A DNA stretch of 64,000 nt from Favolaschia claudopus (lineage: Eukaryota > Basidiomycota > Agaricomycetes > Agaricales > Mycenaceae). Numbering within the stretch: the first letter of the stretch is position 1; the number at the start of each line of letters is the position of its first letter. Shown here in pieces: positions 21,510-32,533 of the stretch. The stretch spans positions 124,001 to 188,000 of the forward strand of contig JAWWNJ010000003.1 in assembly GCA_037176885.1 (NCBI GenBank), given 5' to 3'. A model generated the notes under the pieces. That model was not told the DNA's origin. It worked only from the letters and a program-made list of their open reading frames with translations, and made no database searches. The translations under genes were made by a program, and so were the position numbers.

Positions 21510-21677
21510 TGATAGAATACAGTAAGTATAAATTCAGTCGTGGAGGAAACGACTCAGGAATGTGACGGTGACACAAAGCTACATAAGGAATGTGTGACGC
21601 GTAACGGAACGGATTGCGAGCGAGTTGGAGAAAGTAAGGTATGTACGGTAAATGGAAGAGAAATAAATACTTCAACA
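21510..21677 (-). repeat. Copia-1 5' LTR, shortened between its hairpins
   Basis: On the minus strand it begins TGTTGAAGTATTTATTTC and ends ACTGTATTCTATCA, matching the LTRs at 4435-4710 and 63456-63726. It is about 100 bp shorter, has a single hairpin (CAGTCGT..ACGACT), and is joined as if recombination between the two hairpin copies removed the DNA between them. It lies just upstream of the primer-binding site and gag. Confidence 0.88.
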
Positions 21678-22295
21678 TATATGTCATAGAGTCTGACTGC
21701 GGGAGACTACAGTGCCAAGCATCACATCACGGTTCCTTTTTTGGCAGGGGACGGCATCCAAAGTTAAACTCGATACTACATTATGCCGTCATCACCATTC
21801 AACTTAAAAACAGTGTAGAACGTCTCTATGGATGTGTAGCAACTCATCTTGTGCTTTGCAAGGCAATTGAACAAGTTTTTGTGTTTTCACCTCCGAAAAA
21901 GTGAAACAAACCCTAATGATGGTTGATGCCATCATCAAATTCCCATATCGGTTAGGGTTAAGATCACGTGTTTCTCGGACTTTGCCGTGCCAGCATTGGG
22001 CGGATCACCCAGGTAAGTCAGAACAGACTCCGCTACACTCGGCTACCACTTTTTCGGGGTTTCTGCATGACAACTGAACACATCTGGGCTCAATCCATCC
22101 AAAATTAGAGCCAAAATGACGATTTTATTTTTTTTCAGACCCGAAAAAAGTGAAACACCGTGGGAAAAAGTGAGTTCTCGACGCCAAACGCATTCTTTTG
22201 GTCGGGTTCCTTCCTCAGAAAATCACAAATGAATTACAAAAATTTTCTTCCGCCCGAAAAAGCAGTGTTGGAGAAGTGGCGCTTGGCACTGTACA
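21678..22295. other. No recognisable gene
   Basis: Non-coding DNA with two copies of CGAAAAA(A)GTGAAAC (about 21894 and 22143). The first 35 bases (CATAGAGTCTGACTGCGGGAG) recur inverted at about 28892-28925, suggesting a shared small repeat. Confidence 0.4.
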
Positions 22296-22299
22296 TAGA

Positions 22300-22470
22300 G
22301 TTTGCGGTGAGCCGCCAGAAGCCACCTGGTGGCTCCAACAGCATGCGAATTGGAGCGGATATGTCATGTGGCGGCTCGTTCAGCGGCTCGTCGCATGCGG
22401 TCCTTAGCACAATTTTGAGGTTGGGTACCTTGTATACTTGACTATACCTTCAGACAATGGCTCAACGAAT
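22300..22470. mobile_element. Truncated MITE of family A
   Basis: Starts TAGAGTTTGCGGTGAGCCGC and follows the sequence of the 9634-10082 element (in reverse) for about 170 bp, through GGTTGGGTACCTTGTAT, then stops. One end and about 280 bp are missing. Confidence 0.85.
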
Positions 22471-22896
22471 GAAGTTTACACATAAAGATGTCATGAATGG
22501 TGAAACAACTCTCATTAAACCAAAGTGGAATAAACAAGAGTAGGATTACAGAGTTAAAGTGAGCCAATCCTCTTGTACAAGACTTCGACGACATGGTGGC
22601 GCTCTATCACACTCTCAGAACCGGCAGCTCAACATACGCAGGACTTGGCATGAAAACATAGTCAACTGCGCGTTGAGAGTGGGTTAGTAGAGAACAAAGA
22701 GGCCTCGTAGAAGAAAGAGGTCACTGTTTGCATCTGTTCATGTTGGCCGTTCGAATCAACGATGAGCCAGCAGAGCTGACAGGCATCTGAGATCATCACC
22801 CCCAGTCGACAACGTACTGCGTAAGTCGTCGAAAGAAGCGGGGGAATAGCCGCAGATGGGCTCGGGATCCAACCAGATTAGTGACTTTGCAGGCAA

Positions 22897-23690
22897 TTAA
22901 GCTGGAGCAATGTACACAAGTTTGGCTGGGTGTCCTACCCAGTGCACGTTGAAGAACGGCGGTGAGTGAAATGCACGGGTGCCAGACCGAGCAGTCTTTG
23001 CTTCCACAGCAGGATGATTAGAGGGATCTGCTTGTAAAGCGGTCCATAACCAGCTGCACATAGCGGAGCAATGACAAAACCTTCGACGAGCGATGCAAGG
23101 GACATGTAAAATGTGGACCCGCATCGTAGAGCTACGTCTTCGGGTCGGGGGTGCGCGAGCAGGGGCTTTACAACATGCTGCACAAACACGTTGTAAACGT
23201 GAGTGTGCAGGTACTCACGTTGTAGGAGCCTGGAGGTGTTACCGCGCACAGTCAAGAGCATAATGCTCCGGCGAGATGCAACGACGGGTACACGAAAGGC
23301 AACGGCCTCGGTAAGTCTGAATCAATCCCGTTAAGGGCGATAGACTGAGTCCGAGGTTGTCTGTTCACAGCGGTGGAAACCACGATTGCAGGCAGTTCTC
23401 GATGAAGCGCGCGCCAGCGCCAGCCTCGAGATTGCAATCGGGTAATTCCCGGTGTAAAACCAGGGAATTCCCTGGTTTTACTGGGACGAAGTCGAGTCAA
23501 GCTCTGACTTTAGAGCCAATGCTCTCTACAGCGGCGATTCGGGCTCGGATAGGCCGGGGCACTAGCCGAGTGGTTCCCAAGTCGCGCAGCTGCAGGCGGG
23601 GCAGTGTGTCCATTGAAGGACAGTTGTCCGAAGACGGGGAGACTAAACAGACGCGGGGAATGTCACGCTGTGACCGTGACTTTCTCACGC
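22897..23690 (-). pseudogene. Unrecognised gene remnant
   Basis: Minus-strand open frames (23688-23497, 23500-23252, 23261-22935) may be exons. The last includes a hydrophobic stretch (FYMSLASLVEGFVIAPLC, then YKQIPLIILLW) suggestive of membrane segments. The frames do not join cleanly and I know no matching family. A 28-bp palindrome lies in the middle. It is best treated as a possible relic. Confidence 0.25.
23454..23481. repeat. Perfect 28-bp palindrome
   Basis: GTAAAACCAGGGAA followed directly by its reverse complement TTCCCTGGTTTTAC with no spacer. No function is evident; it could form a cruciform or mark a rearrangement. Confidence 0.9.
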
Positions 23691-23916
23691 TCTTCCCGCG
23701 TCTTTTTCATGAGCAAACATTTTTCTGGGGGGAACGTGGTTCCCCCCAGACCCCCCTCCTTTAGCTCATTTATATCGTTGACTTGTTTTTGAAGCTGAAT
23801 CCTTGTGTATGTAGAAGTTGTTGAATAAAACTGCAAAAGAAGGGTTGCGGCGCCGGCCGCGACGGCTGGGGTTTTCCACCCCAGACCCCGAGTCGGACTA
23901 GTGTTGCCGCGGCTCG

Positions 23917-24012
23917 GCTCAGCTCGGCTGAGCCGATAGAGCCGAGCTATTTTAAGCTGAGCTGAGCCAGCCGTTACCAAGGTGGCTCCACGTGGCTCGG
24001 CTCGAGCTATAA
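23917..24012. repeat. GGCTC/AGCTC-rich tract
   Basis: A compositionally simple run made of GGCTCGG, CAGCTCGG, GAGCCGA and similar units in both orientations, able to fold into several hairpins. It lies just downstream of the LINE-type fragment (minus-strand sense). Confidence 0.6.
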
Positions 24013-24063
24013 TAATAAAGTTCCATTTTTATAGTAACTGGACGCCGTTTACAGCGTATGATG

Positions 24064-25557
24064 CTACTCTAAACATGAGATTCTACTATTGATTGCATTT
24101 ATATGGGTGGGAGTGGTTTTCATGGGTTCAGTAGGAGTAATCCCGGGGGTGAGGGAGAGCAGGGAATTTGTGAATACGTGAGGGGTGTGGGAGCAAGAGG
24201 AAGGGGCAGGGATTGGCATTGGGGGAATTAATTCCGTGGGGAAAAACGGCCCCGATGCATGGTGCTCGGCCGCGATGCGTCGAAGAATCGACTGACGGAC
24301 GGGACATGCAGGATCGGTGGATCGGTGCTGCCGCCGCATCCCCGGAGGGCGCATTTGAGCACGATATGGGTGCATCCAGAGGAATTGGCACGACAGGGAG
24401 TCTTGTGGGGGCAGCGGCAGTTCGAAGTGGGGTGGTCAGAAGCGCAGGTGCCGCAAACAGAAGGTCGTTTGCACTGCGCGGCTATATGTCCAAAACGGTA
24501 ACAGTTAAAGCACTGCATAGGCTGCGGGCAATACTTCTCGGTGCGATGGAGGTGACCGTGAAGAGCGAGCTTATTCGTAATGAAGTAATTCGCCACATCC
24601 CGATCATTGAAGTGCAGAACCAATGACGAGAATTCCTTGGTCTTTCGAACCTGCTCGCTGGAACGGCGTCCGATCCAGTGAACTCGGACCAGACCTCTCG
24701 TGGTCGACTTCATTCGTATCTGCTAGCTCCAGAATGTCGTTCTCCCCACGAGTCATTGCTCGCATCCAAAGTGCCATTACCAACATTGAAGCCAGTGGGG
24801 ACAAGATGCATGACAACAGCGGTAGGAGGGAAACGAAACGAATTGGAGCAGACTGGAGGAATGCGGGCAGCCAGTCGTTGAGGTATTCCTGAAGGACCTC
24901 TACCTCTTCGACTCTCGCGAGTGTAAGACGGATGTCCTCGTTGCGATATTTCGCAACAGCACGAGCCGATGGGTGGATAGGGGAGTCAAACTCCATCTGG
25001 TTCATGAGTGCATTGAACTGTTGTTGGATTGCGAAGTGGGTGTCGTTGGCGAACGCCTTGTGGAGGCGATCTTTCGGGGTCAATATGAGATCACGTGATG
25101 TGTCACGGGTGACGTGGGAAGGGGCGAGGTGAGCTGGCGGCGACAGAAGCATAGGATTTGTCTGGGGTGCTGGTGGATGCAGGAGTGGTTTGGGTGGGTC
25201 AAAGTGGGTAGGGATTCCAGTTTTCGTCATAATGGTGTCCAGTTTTGTGGTCAGGGAGTCGATGCGGGTGGTATTTGAGTTGGCAGCAGGCTGCTGTACA
25301 AGTGCGGCGGCAAGCGCTCGAATGGTATTCCAGTCGGCAAGAGGAACGGTGCAGGATTTAGCATTGGTAGTTTTGGGAAGTTTAACAGCGTAGATTATTT
25401 TGTGAAGATTCTGGATGGTAGCGCTGGGAAGCGCCCTGGGTGCAGATGGTGGTACCGGATCAAGAGGCATCTTACCCGTATTTTGCTTTGGATCGTCTCT
25501 TCCCTCTCCCCTTGAACCTGAAGGCTTCCGACATAGAGACCATGGCCGTATCACCAT
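24064..25557 (-). pseudogene. LINE-type ORF1 (nucleocapsid-like) protein
   Basis: The minus strand encodes about 300 residues from 25557 (Pro-rich N-terminus, then an alpha-helical central part). After one frame change near 24700 it continues with basic sequence and a cysteine-rich C-terminus: CFNCYRFGHIAAQC (a perfect CCHC knuckle, about 24507-24466), followed by C..C.SDH and CALRGCGG. Several CCHC knuckles after a helical domain are characteristic of ORF1 proteins of fungal Tad-like and other L1-type non-LTR retrotransposons, which bind element RNA. No endonuclease or reverse transcriptase follows between 24228 and 24064, so the element is cut on its 3' side. The exact clade is uncertain. 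Confidence 0.72.
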
Positions 25558-27880
25558 TTGACGCGTAAAAAACGCGTCGGAGAGGGGCGAGGAAGGTGGG
25601 AAGTAAGCGTCTCGCAGTTGTTTGTTCTTGTTTCTAGTGCCTTGATCAGCCTGATCGAAGGCACTTTATGGTGCGCTCGGCCTAAACACCACCAAATAGG
25701 TCCCATCATTGATGCGATCATTGATGTCTCAAATCGACCGAAGGAAAAAAAAATTAAATTTAAATTGTATTGTTTGCTGCACAATTGGGGCTAGGCAGAG
25801 TTAAAACATACCAGGAAGTCTCAATTGGTGTAGCAGCGAGGGTCACAGAGGTCTCTGAGAGCATATCAGTGGTGACCTAAATTAGGCATGTTTCGTAAGC
25901 TCACATGACTGATTGATTGATTGCATCACTGATGTCTCAAATCGGCCCCGCGGAAAAAGTATTTAGGCTTATGTACTATGTCTGTGGTTATGGAGAATTA
26001 ATCAAGTTTTCAAGTTGCAGAAGGAGAGGAAAAAGAGGGAAAAAAGGGAGAGATTCATAGATACCTTAGTATGAAATGTGCGACACAATTTTCACTTCTA
26101 ACCCTTGTGCAGCCAGTGGGTTTGAGCAAAATTACTGTCTTGATTTCATCTTGATTCTTTTCCCTAATCGAGTAACATCAGCGAATTCAAGACTATGTCT
26201 ATTCCGGGTTTACTTCCTAAAGCGACATAGGACAAGCCAATGGAATTCAAGATTGGTAACCGGCAACTTCCGCCATCAACTGCCAGCCCTTTTCCCCGTA
26301 ACCTCTCAATCCGCTTGTCCTGCTCTACCTCTCATCTCGTCTCTCCACTCCGCCTGGAGCTTCTTGGTTTTCTTCGAGTCTTGTCTTTAGGCTGCTTCGG
26401 AAAACTGGTGCTTCCAAAACTGACAGGAACAAACCCTATGTATGAATCGACATCTCCGAGTCGTCTCATCCACACACTTGCTACACACCGGAAGCACGGC
26501 CGGTCTTCACACCTTGAGATCGAATTGCAGTATAATCAATCTTGCTCGGATGGGATCCCCCCTACTACATTTCAAATACTGAAGGTGTGCACCGACGCTC
26601 GATGTTTGGCTCGTCGGTGTAGCAGCATCTGCGTATTGCTGCTCTCGTCGAAGCTGTAGCCGTGTAGTCGCTCGCGTACGTCACCTGTGGGACCTGTTTG
26701 GATGAAGTTGCGGCTGGGTAACGGTTGTAGACGCGCGCAAACGACGACTGCGGTGTAGATGCACACAACCGGCGCGCGCGAGTTAGCGCAGCGTTCTTTG
26801 TGTGTTTCTAATGACGCCGAGTCGTGTTTAGCGCGGGACTCCCAACGTTAAACGAATGAAGGACTCATTGATAGGTGAGTTTTATATGTGCTTCGATATT
26901 TCTCTCGTTTTCCTCGCCTCCGGTTCGGTAGGAATATATAACGAATTTCTGGCACCCTTTACATACCCGTACAAGTCTACCTTCGAGGGCATTCATTGGT
27001 CTTATGTTTATGCACCAGCCACAGCGCTTTTGAGCCCGGGCAGCGGCTGGTTTGGCTGCGCGTGCTTCGGGGAGTGAAATGTTGCGGAGCCACGCACCGA
27101 TTTTTCACTCCCTGCTCAACAGCCCTGTTTTCAGTCTTCTCCACACATCTGAGTGCTTACATTCCTCATAGCTATACTGCCCAAATCAACCACTGTGCCC
27201 TTCGAGTAGCCGCTTCTGTGCCCCCGATCCAAAAAAGATTTTTAGTGGACATATATGATATACATGTAACCGGGGTATCTAATTACATTGACTTCACATC
27301 TAGATCCATTGAATTGCCTCGCTCGAGCTTTGTGTTGAGCTACGCATCGATCGGTATGGCTTCAGAATTCAGAAATCAATTTCATTTTTCCCTCTATCCA
27401 CATGCTGCTCTGTTCAGATTTGGAGACTGGGAAATTTCCGAGATGCTATGTACACCGAGAGTTCAAATCTCACTACTCCTCCATTTCGTCGCAAATTCTT
27501 GAGATATTTGGGTCAAGGGAAACTTTGAAGTCGAATTGTTGGTTCATTCCCGGCAAGTGCCGGGTTTGACAAGAGGGATCAATCGGAATACAAAGGGTTC
27601 AGATAGGATCAATTTGGCTATGTCTAACCGAGACATAGCCAACCACAGGCACGGTTAATGAGCCAGTATTTAATGTGAGTTTTGCGCGGATGAAGAATCC
27701 CTCTTGAGGGATTGTACTACTATCTAATCGGAGTGGTTTTGGCCAGAGGATCAGTCGTGGGAAGGTTTGATCAGGTGGAACAAATTTCGTTCTTGTTTGG
27801 TGGTGTTTAGGCCGAGCGCACCATAGTACCGTCTGTCACACACCATGTACGGCCCAGAATCGTGCTGAAATAAGGGTTTT
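25558..27880. other. Gene-poor stretch with repeat fragments
   Basis: No credible gene is seen. GGTGCGCTCGGCCTAAACAC (25670-25689) recurs inverted near 27801-27826, and a TCACTGATGTCTCAAATCG-like block occurs twice (about 25716 and 25928). A hairpin GGCTATGTC/GACATAGCC lies at 27614-27642. Open frames at 26076-26659 and 26996-27502 look random. Confidence 0.4.
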
Positions 27881-27884
27881 GATT

Positions 27885-28019
27885 GATTCTGTAAGTATTC
27901 TTTGGAACAGATCTCAAAAATTTATGTGCAAAAAAGGACTGAACGGTAGCCTGTTACATGCCAATTTCCAGTTGTGTGACAGATTTAAAAAATGTGTTCC
28001 AAAGAATACTTACAAAATC
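27885..28019. mobile_element. About 135-bp inverted-repeat element
   Basis: The arms GTAAGTATTCTTTGGAACA (27891-27909) and TGTTCCAAAGAATACTTAC (27995-28013) are exact complements, extended imperfectly by GATT/AATC outside. The target duplication is unclear. Non-coding. Confidence 0.65.
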
Positions 28020-28049
28020 ACTATCTAAGCATTTTATCTATAGACTTGT

Positions 28050-28427
28050 GTGGTCAAGTGGCTTGTTGAGCCTGCAGTAAACTTCGCCAGGAAAGTCGTC
28101 CAAATGGCAGGCTTCCGCATTTGGCTGCTCACAGTGATGGCATCAATTCCCGCTGCCATTGCCAGTCATCAAATGGCGCCCACTCGACCTAATAGCAGAG
28201 ATCCCCAAGTCCCACGCAGAACAGGTGCGATGATCATTGGCATTCAACGCTGCTGGCAACAGCTGAAGTCTATTGTATCTAGCATGCGTCTGTTATGGCG
28301 AGTCCAGTCTCAATGGTATCTCCTCAACGCTGATTCGATAACAGTTGCTGAAGCCATTGACCTCTCCTTACTCCAAGAATACGAAGATCCGGAGCTTTCT
28401 GAGCTCACTCCAACGCCTGAGACCTGA
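28050..28427 (+). other. Unrecognised 125-residue open frame
   Basis: Begins MVKWLVEPAVNFARKVVQMA and ends ELTPTPET. It has an amphipathic or hydrophobic N-terminal part and an acidic C-terminus. Nothing in it matches a family I know; it may be an exon of a dead transposon gene. There is no support beyond its length. Confidence 0.25.
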
Positions 28428-28988
28428 TATTAACATCTGGCCGCATCCCATCGGATTCCGAAACGGTACCAGCGCCTGAACTGGGCCCCGACATTTCCCT
28501 ATCTGCGGGAATACTCCTGATTTCAAAGGAATGCTTCCGCGACAAAGGTCCGGGTCCTATGTGGGTTGGCCTGTTCATTACCGCTGTTGAGTCCTGGGGT
28601 CGGTAAAAGCTGGCTGGCTAACTGGCATGTTTGGGCTGGCGATCATCATCAGCCCAGAACCGCCTGCCACGGGCAAGCGCCTTCTGATCTATGACTGCGA
28701 CGGCCCCGACTGCCGCGCAGGAGAGGCGCTCACGGCTCCCGTTCAGCTGACCGAACCCACACGCGCAGGGATCGATCGATATCAGGCTAAGGGTTTCGAC
28801 CGCCTCGAGCCAGACGATGCCATCCGGGCTTTGCCCCCTCAAACCATTTTTAGCTCAGACTGATGTGCCGTATCGTGTTAAGGGACGGAACGGTAGTCTC
28901 CCGCAGTCAGACTCTATGAGATATATGATAGTCGATATATCTTTTTATATAGAGTCTGATTTTGTTGGCACCTGTCACCAAGGACCTC

Positions 28989-29430
28989 GGTTTTTGGGGA
29001 ACTTCTCCATTCCGAGGGTGATGGCAAAACGGTCCAGGTTCCCACGGTGGGCCATTGTTTTCAGTGTTGGAATTAAGGGTTAACCCTTAAGTAAGTTAAG
29101 CCTTAATTTGCCCTTAAGTTCAGGCCTTAGCTTCAATTGTCGACGGACTTAAGTTCTGGGTGCCGAAAACGCGTTTTCCCGGCCGAGGGATTTCCCCTTG
29201 GGGAAGGGCCAAACAATGACCCCCACCGTGGGAATCTGGGCCGTTTTGCCATCACCCTGGAATGGAGAAGTTCCCGAGATCGAAAAGTCGGTCATTCCGA
29301 GGCTTTTCTGGGTGCCGAAAACGCGTTTCCCGGCCGAGGGATTTCCCCTTGGGGAAGGGCAAACAATGACCCACCGTGGGAATCTGGACCGTTTTGCCAT
29401 CACCCTCGGAAAGGAGAAGTTCCCGAAGAA
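28989..29430. repeat. Repeat array: two direct copies and one inverted partial copy
   Basis: Units at 29155-29278 and 29307-29430 (starting TCTGGGTGCCGAAAACGCG, ending GGAGAAGTTCCCGA) are near-identical direct repeats. 28996-29060 carries the last 65 bases of the unit in inverse orientation. Between them lies a CCTTAAG-rich tract (29073-29110). The composite may be a decayed element with inverted ends. A short related piece lies near 33815-33835. Confidence 0.7.
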
Positions 29431-29771
29431 GTTCCCCCACCTCGGCCCAAAAAGGTTCGATCACGTGGGGCAACCGTATTTGTATGCCCCTACCTTACCC
29501 GAACTTCATTTCAGGCTGATCTTCTTAACTAGGAAGCTCCGACTGCGTCGGAAGATACCTTGCTTGTTCGAAAAATCATTCTGTATGGTCTTGCATACAC
29601 TAACAAAACGGTTTACAAAATGGTCAAATTTTTCATCATTATAGTAATGCATCGTGATCAACTCCGAGTACATCGATGATCTACTGTGGTTTCAACAACT
29701 TCGAGTTATTGCAGAAGTGGAGATGACAGTCTGATTCAAGTTGAGAGTGTAGTGATGGGCCGACATCGAGT

Positions 29772-30590
29772 TCATGATTGCGGCGAGCATACTAGTCCTG
29801 TTAAGTGATTTGCCTCATCCCAAACTCTGAAACGCCTTCCATATGTCTGGGTGCCAGCAAGACACAGATAAGAATGTCGGACCGAGCGTGGAGATTGAGA
29901 AGAGCGGAAGGACCACACATCCAGTGGCCGTAGACAGAGGATGGCAAGAACGACAAGAGATGGGACCGCAGACCATAGAAGATCAGGGTAGGGGGTGAAA
30001 AATACGAAAGCGAGCCACAAATAAAGGCCCATTTCTCCATCGAAAATCTTCGATTTGTGAGCAATTGAAAATGCCTGAAGTGCCGACCTGCATCGATGGA
30101 AAAGAGCACCCAGAAGAGCAGGTCGTCTTGGGGAAACCAGTGCTGCGGCCGCTGTGGATATGTGATACACCTCGACTCTTAGAGCAATTCCCGGGAAAGT
30201 TGGGTTGTTAATAGACGCACCTGTTGTGAAACGATAGAGACTCCGACCATTTAGCCATCTCCCTGATCTTCCTTCGGCCAGTTGAATAAGCCGCCACACC
30301 GTTGGAATTCTTTTGCTGGCGCAATTTGTCCATAGTCATGCAATGCGCACTGCGCAGATGAAAGCTGCCACCCACCTTATTCGAATCACAAAGCATCTTG
30401 ACCGCACTCACGCCTTCCTTCGCAATTTTGCCCAGATTTTGTCAGAGAATCAAAACATGCGGTGATTTCCACTCTTTTGCCAACCAGCTACTTTCCGCCT
30501 TATCCAAGATCTTATCCTCAATTTTGTTCACGACTGAGACCTTGAAATTTGAATACACCAGATGTTTTGTTAGCGTGGCAACCAGAATAT
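29772..30590 (-). pseudogene. Unrecognised gene remnant with hydrophobic segment
   Basis: A minus-strand frame of 175 residues (30299-29772) includes GLYLWLAFVFFTPYPDLLW and LVVLAILCLRPLDVW, which look like membrane-spanning segments. An upstream frame (30411-30208) might be a preceding exon. Neither resembles a family I recognise and no clean exon joins were found. It may be chance. Confidence 0.2.
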
Positions 30591-30599
30591 GGTGTGTGG

Positions 30600-31610
30600 T
30601 ATTCAGCACGAATTAATGCAGCTGTCATTAGAGCAGTGGTCCAAAGCGGAAGAGGGTCTTGCGGATAAGGAGGCAGACAACACAGTGAAGAGCCGCGAGA
30701 AGGAGGTAGCCGCATATGGTCCCAGCAGAGCAGCCGAAGATTCAAAATACCAAGTGATAGGTGACAAGTCGCGTCAGATACACTAGCAGCGGGCTTTCGA
30801 CTGCGGCGGTATGAGGGTGTGCGCTGAACGCTGGATTTCGGATTTAGAGCTCCGAGAAATATTTCGGACAATTTAGAAAGCTGTGCATCGGGGAGAACCG
30901 GGCATCAATGGGTTACATCCGATGTGGCTGCTTAGCTAATTATGAGGTTGGAGAGACCTTGTCAAGCAAGGTAACTTCTACATGGAAAGTTTTGCCCATC
31001 AAAGTTTCCTAATGCGGAAATCGGTAGCCATTCAATGGCTCCAATGACTCTTCGCAAACCCTCTATTATGCAGTAAACTCTAGAGTATACCATTCGATGC
31101 GTCAAGAACTGAGCTCAGAATAATCCATATACTGTGGCTACCCAAAAAAAGGATGTTTTATATTACGTAGTCTCAACATAGACTCTGCTGTCGCTGCTCT
31201 TTATAATCAAGCTGCGCAAGCACTGCACAGCTCCATTCTGAGATTTCTCGGTGGGTTGCGCGGCGCTCATTCTAGTGCCAACCAAACACCGTTAGCGTGC
31301 TTATGTAAGAGAAGACGTTCGGGCTTTACTTTTTAGTGCAGTTGCATGGTGTGCTTTTTTAGTGCAGTTGCATGGTGTGCCAAGCGGATGGGCGTGTGCG
31401 GTACTGAAGGGGCAGTCCGCTGCGCCACAGCTGATCTTTCAGGCAGATTTTATTACGCTACAGGCACATTGAGATTCAAACTTACAGGTCCTTTCTCGCC
31501 CGTTTTGACTCTGTGATTGCAACGGTGAATAGGTGGTATAGATTGGATTCATGTGGCACATGGCGGTTGGAAGAGAGGGAAGTACTCTGATGAACTTTGA
31601 AGTGGGGCTT
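30600..31610. other. No recognisable gene
   Basis: Non-coding or unresolvable sequence. The phrase TTTTTAGTGCAGTTGCATGG is repeated in tandem at about 31329-31376. No inverted-repeat element was resolved. Confidence 0.4.
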
Positions 31611-31614
31611 ATAA

Positions 31615-31753
31615 GGCTCCATTCGGTTGCGTCACTTCGGAGCACTTGACGTCACTTAAGAGTATTTCTCACCAAATGTTTGGCGTGGAATTTTTCACAA
31701 GTGCTCCAAAGTGACGCTAAGTGACGCTCTGTGACGCTAAGACACAACAGCTA
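31615..31753 (-). mobile_element. Harbinger-like MITE, one end truncated
   Basis: A reversed copy of the 138-bp element at 32123-32260, starting GGCTCCATTCGGTTGCGTC. Its far end stops about 12 bp short, at AAGACACAACAGC. It is rich in GTGACGC motifs. Confidence 0.75.
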
Positions 31754-32122
31754 GTGCTGGGTTTTGAATGCTGTAGTTTACTATGTATTAATACAGGGCG
31801 TATTTATACACGTATAATACATTTCCTACATGGGAGCCTCGGAGGGCTATGTATTTTATGTGTGTATTTAATTGCAGATCGTCCCATTCTAGAGGCACAT
31901 TTTGAACTGAACACAAGTTGCTCACAGCCTTTTTATACAATCTGGCCCATATAGGGTATGATTGATCGAAATCATGGATATTGGTGGTTCGGCTGGTTCC
32001 GGCAACAATGTTTGACCCCTTGATACGGTCTCAAATGGGGAAAATCCTGATGATCTTGCGGAAATGCCAAGGAAAGCAGTCTCAGCCCGAAAAAAAACCA
32101 TACGAGGCGAAAAAATGGTTTA

Positions 32123-32260
32123 GGCTCCATTCGGCTGTCGTGTCTTAGCGTCATTTAGCGTCACTTTGGAGCACTTGGGAAAAATTCCACGCCAAACTTG
32201 TGGTGAGAAATAATGTTAAGTGACGTCAAGTGCTCCGAAGTGACGCAACCGAATGGAGCC
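32123..32260. mobile_element. 138-bp MITE with TTA target duplication (Harbinger-like)
   Basis: The ends GGCTCCATTCGG and CCGAATGGAGCC are flanked by TTA (32120-32122 and 32261-32263). A 3-bp TTA duplication is typical of PIF/Harbinger elements. Several TGACGTCA/GTGACGC motifs lie subterminally. Confidence 0.8.
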
Positions 32261-32533
32261 TTAAAACGCAATTTTCAGGGCTCCGGAGTGATCCGGCCCG
32301 GCGTGTATTTAATGTATTTTTACAAGCCATACATTGCATACATTGGGCCTCCTGCGCCCATTCAATACATACACAGCCAAAATCATTTCCGACCAGCACT
32401 AACAACAGCCGAATAAGTGCAAGTGTTTCCAAATCTGGCATTTCCCTTGACCCCGGTTCTCACAAGTGACAATATCTCCAATCGGGCCTTCCCTTTCAAC
32501 ACTTAGAATGAGCTGAGACACGCACCGGACATA

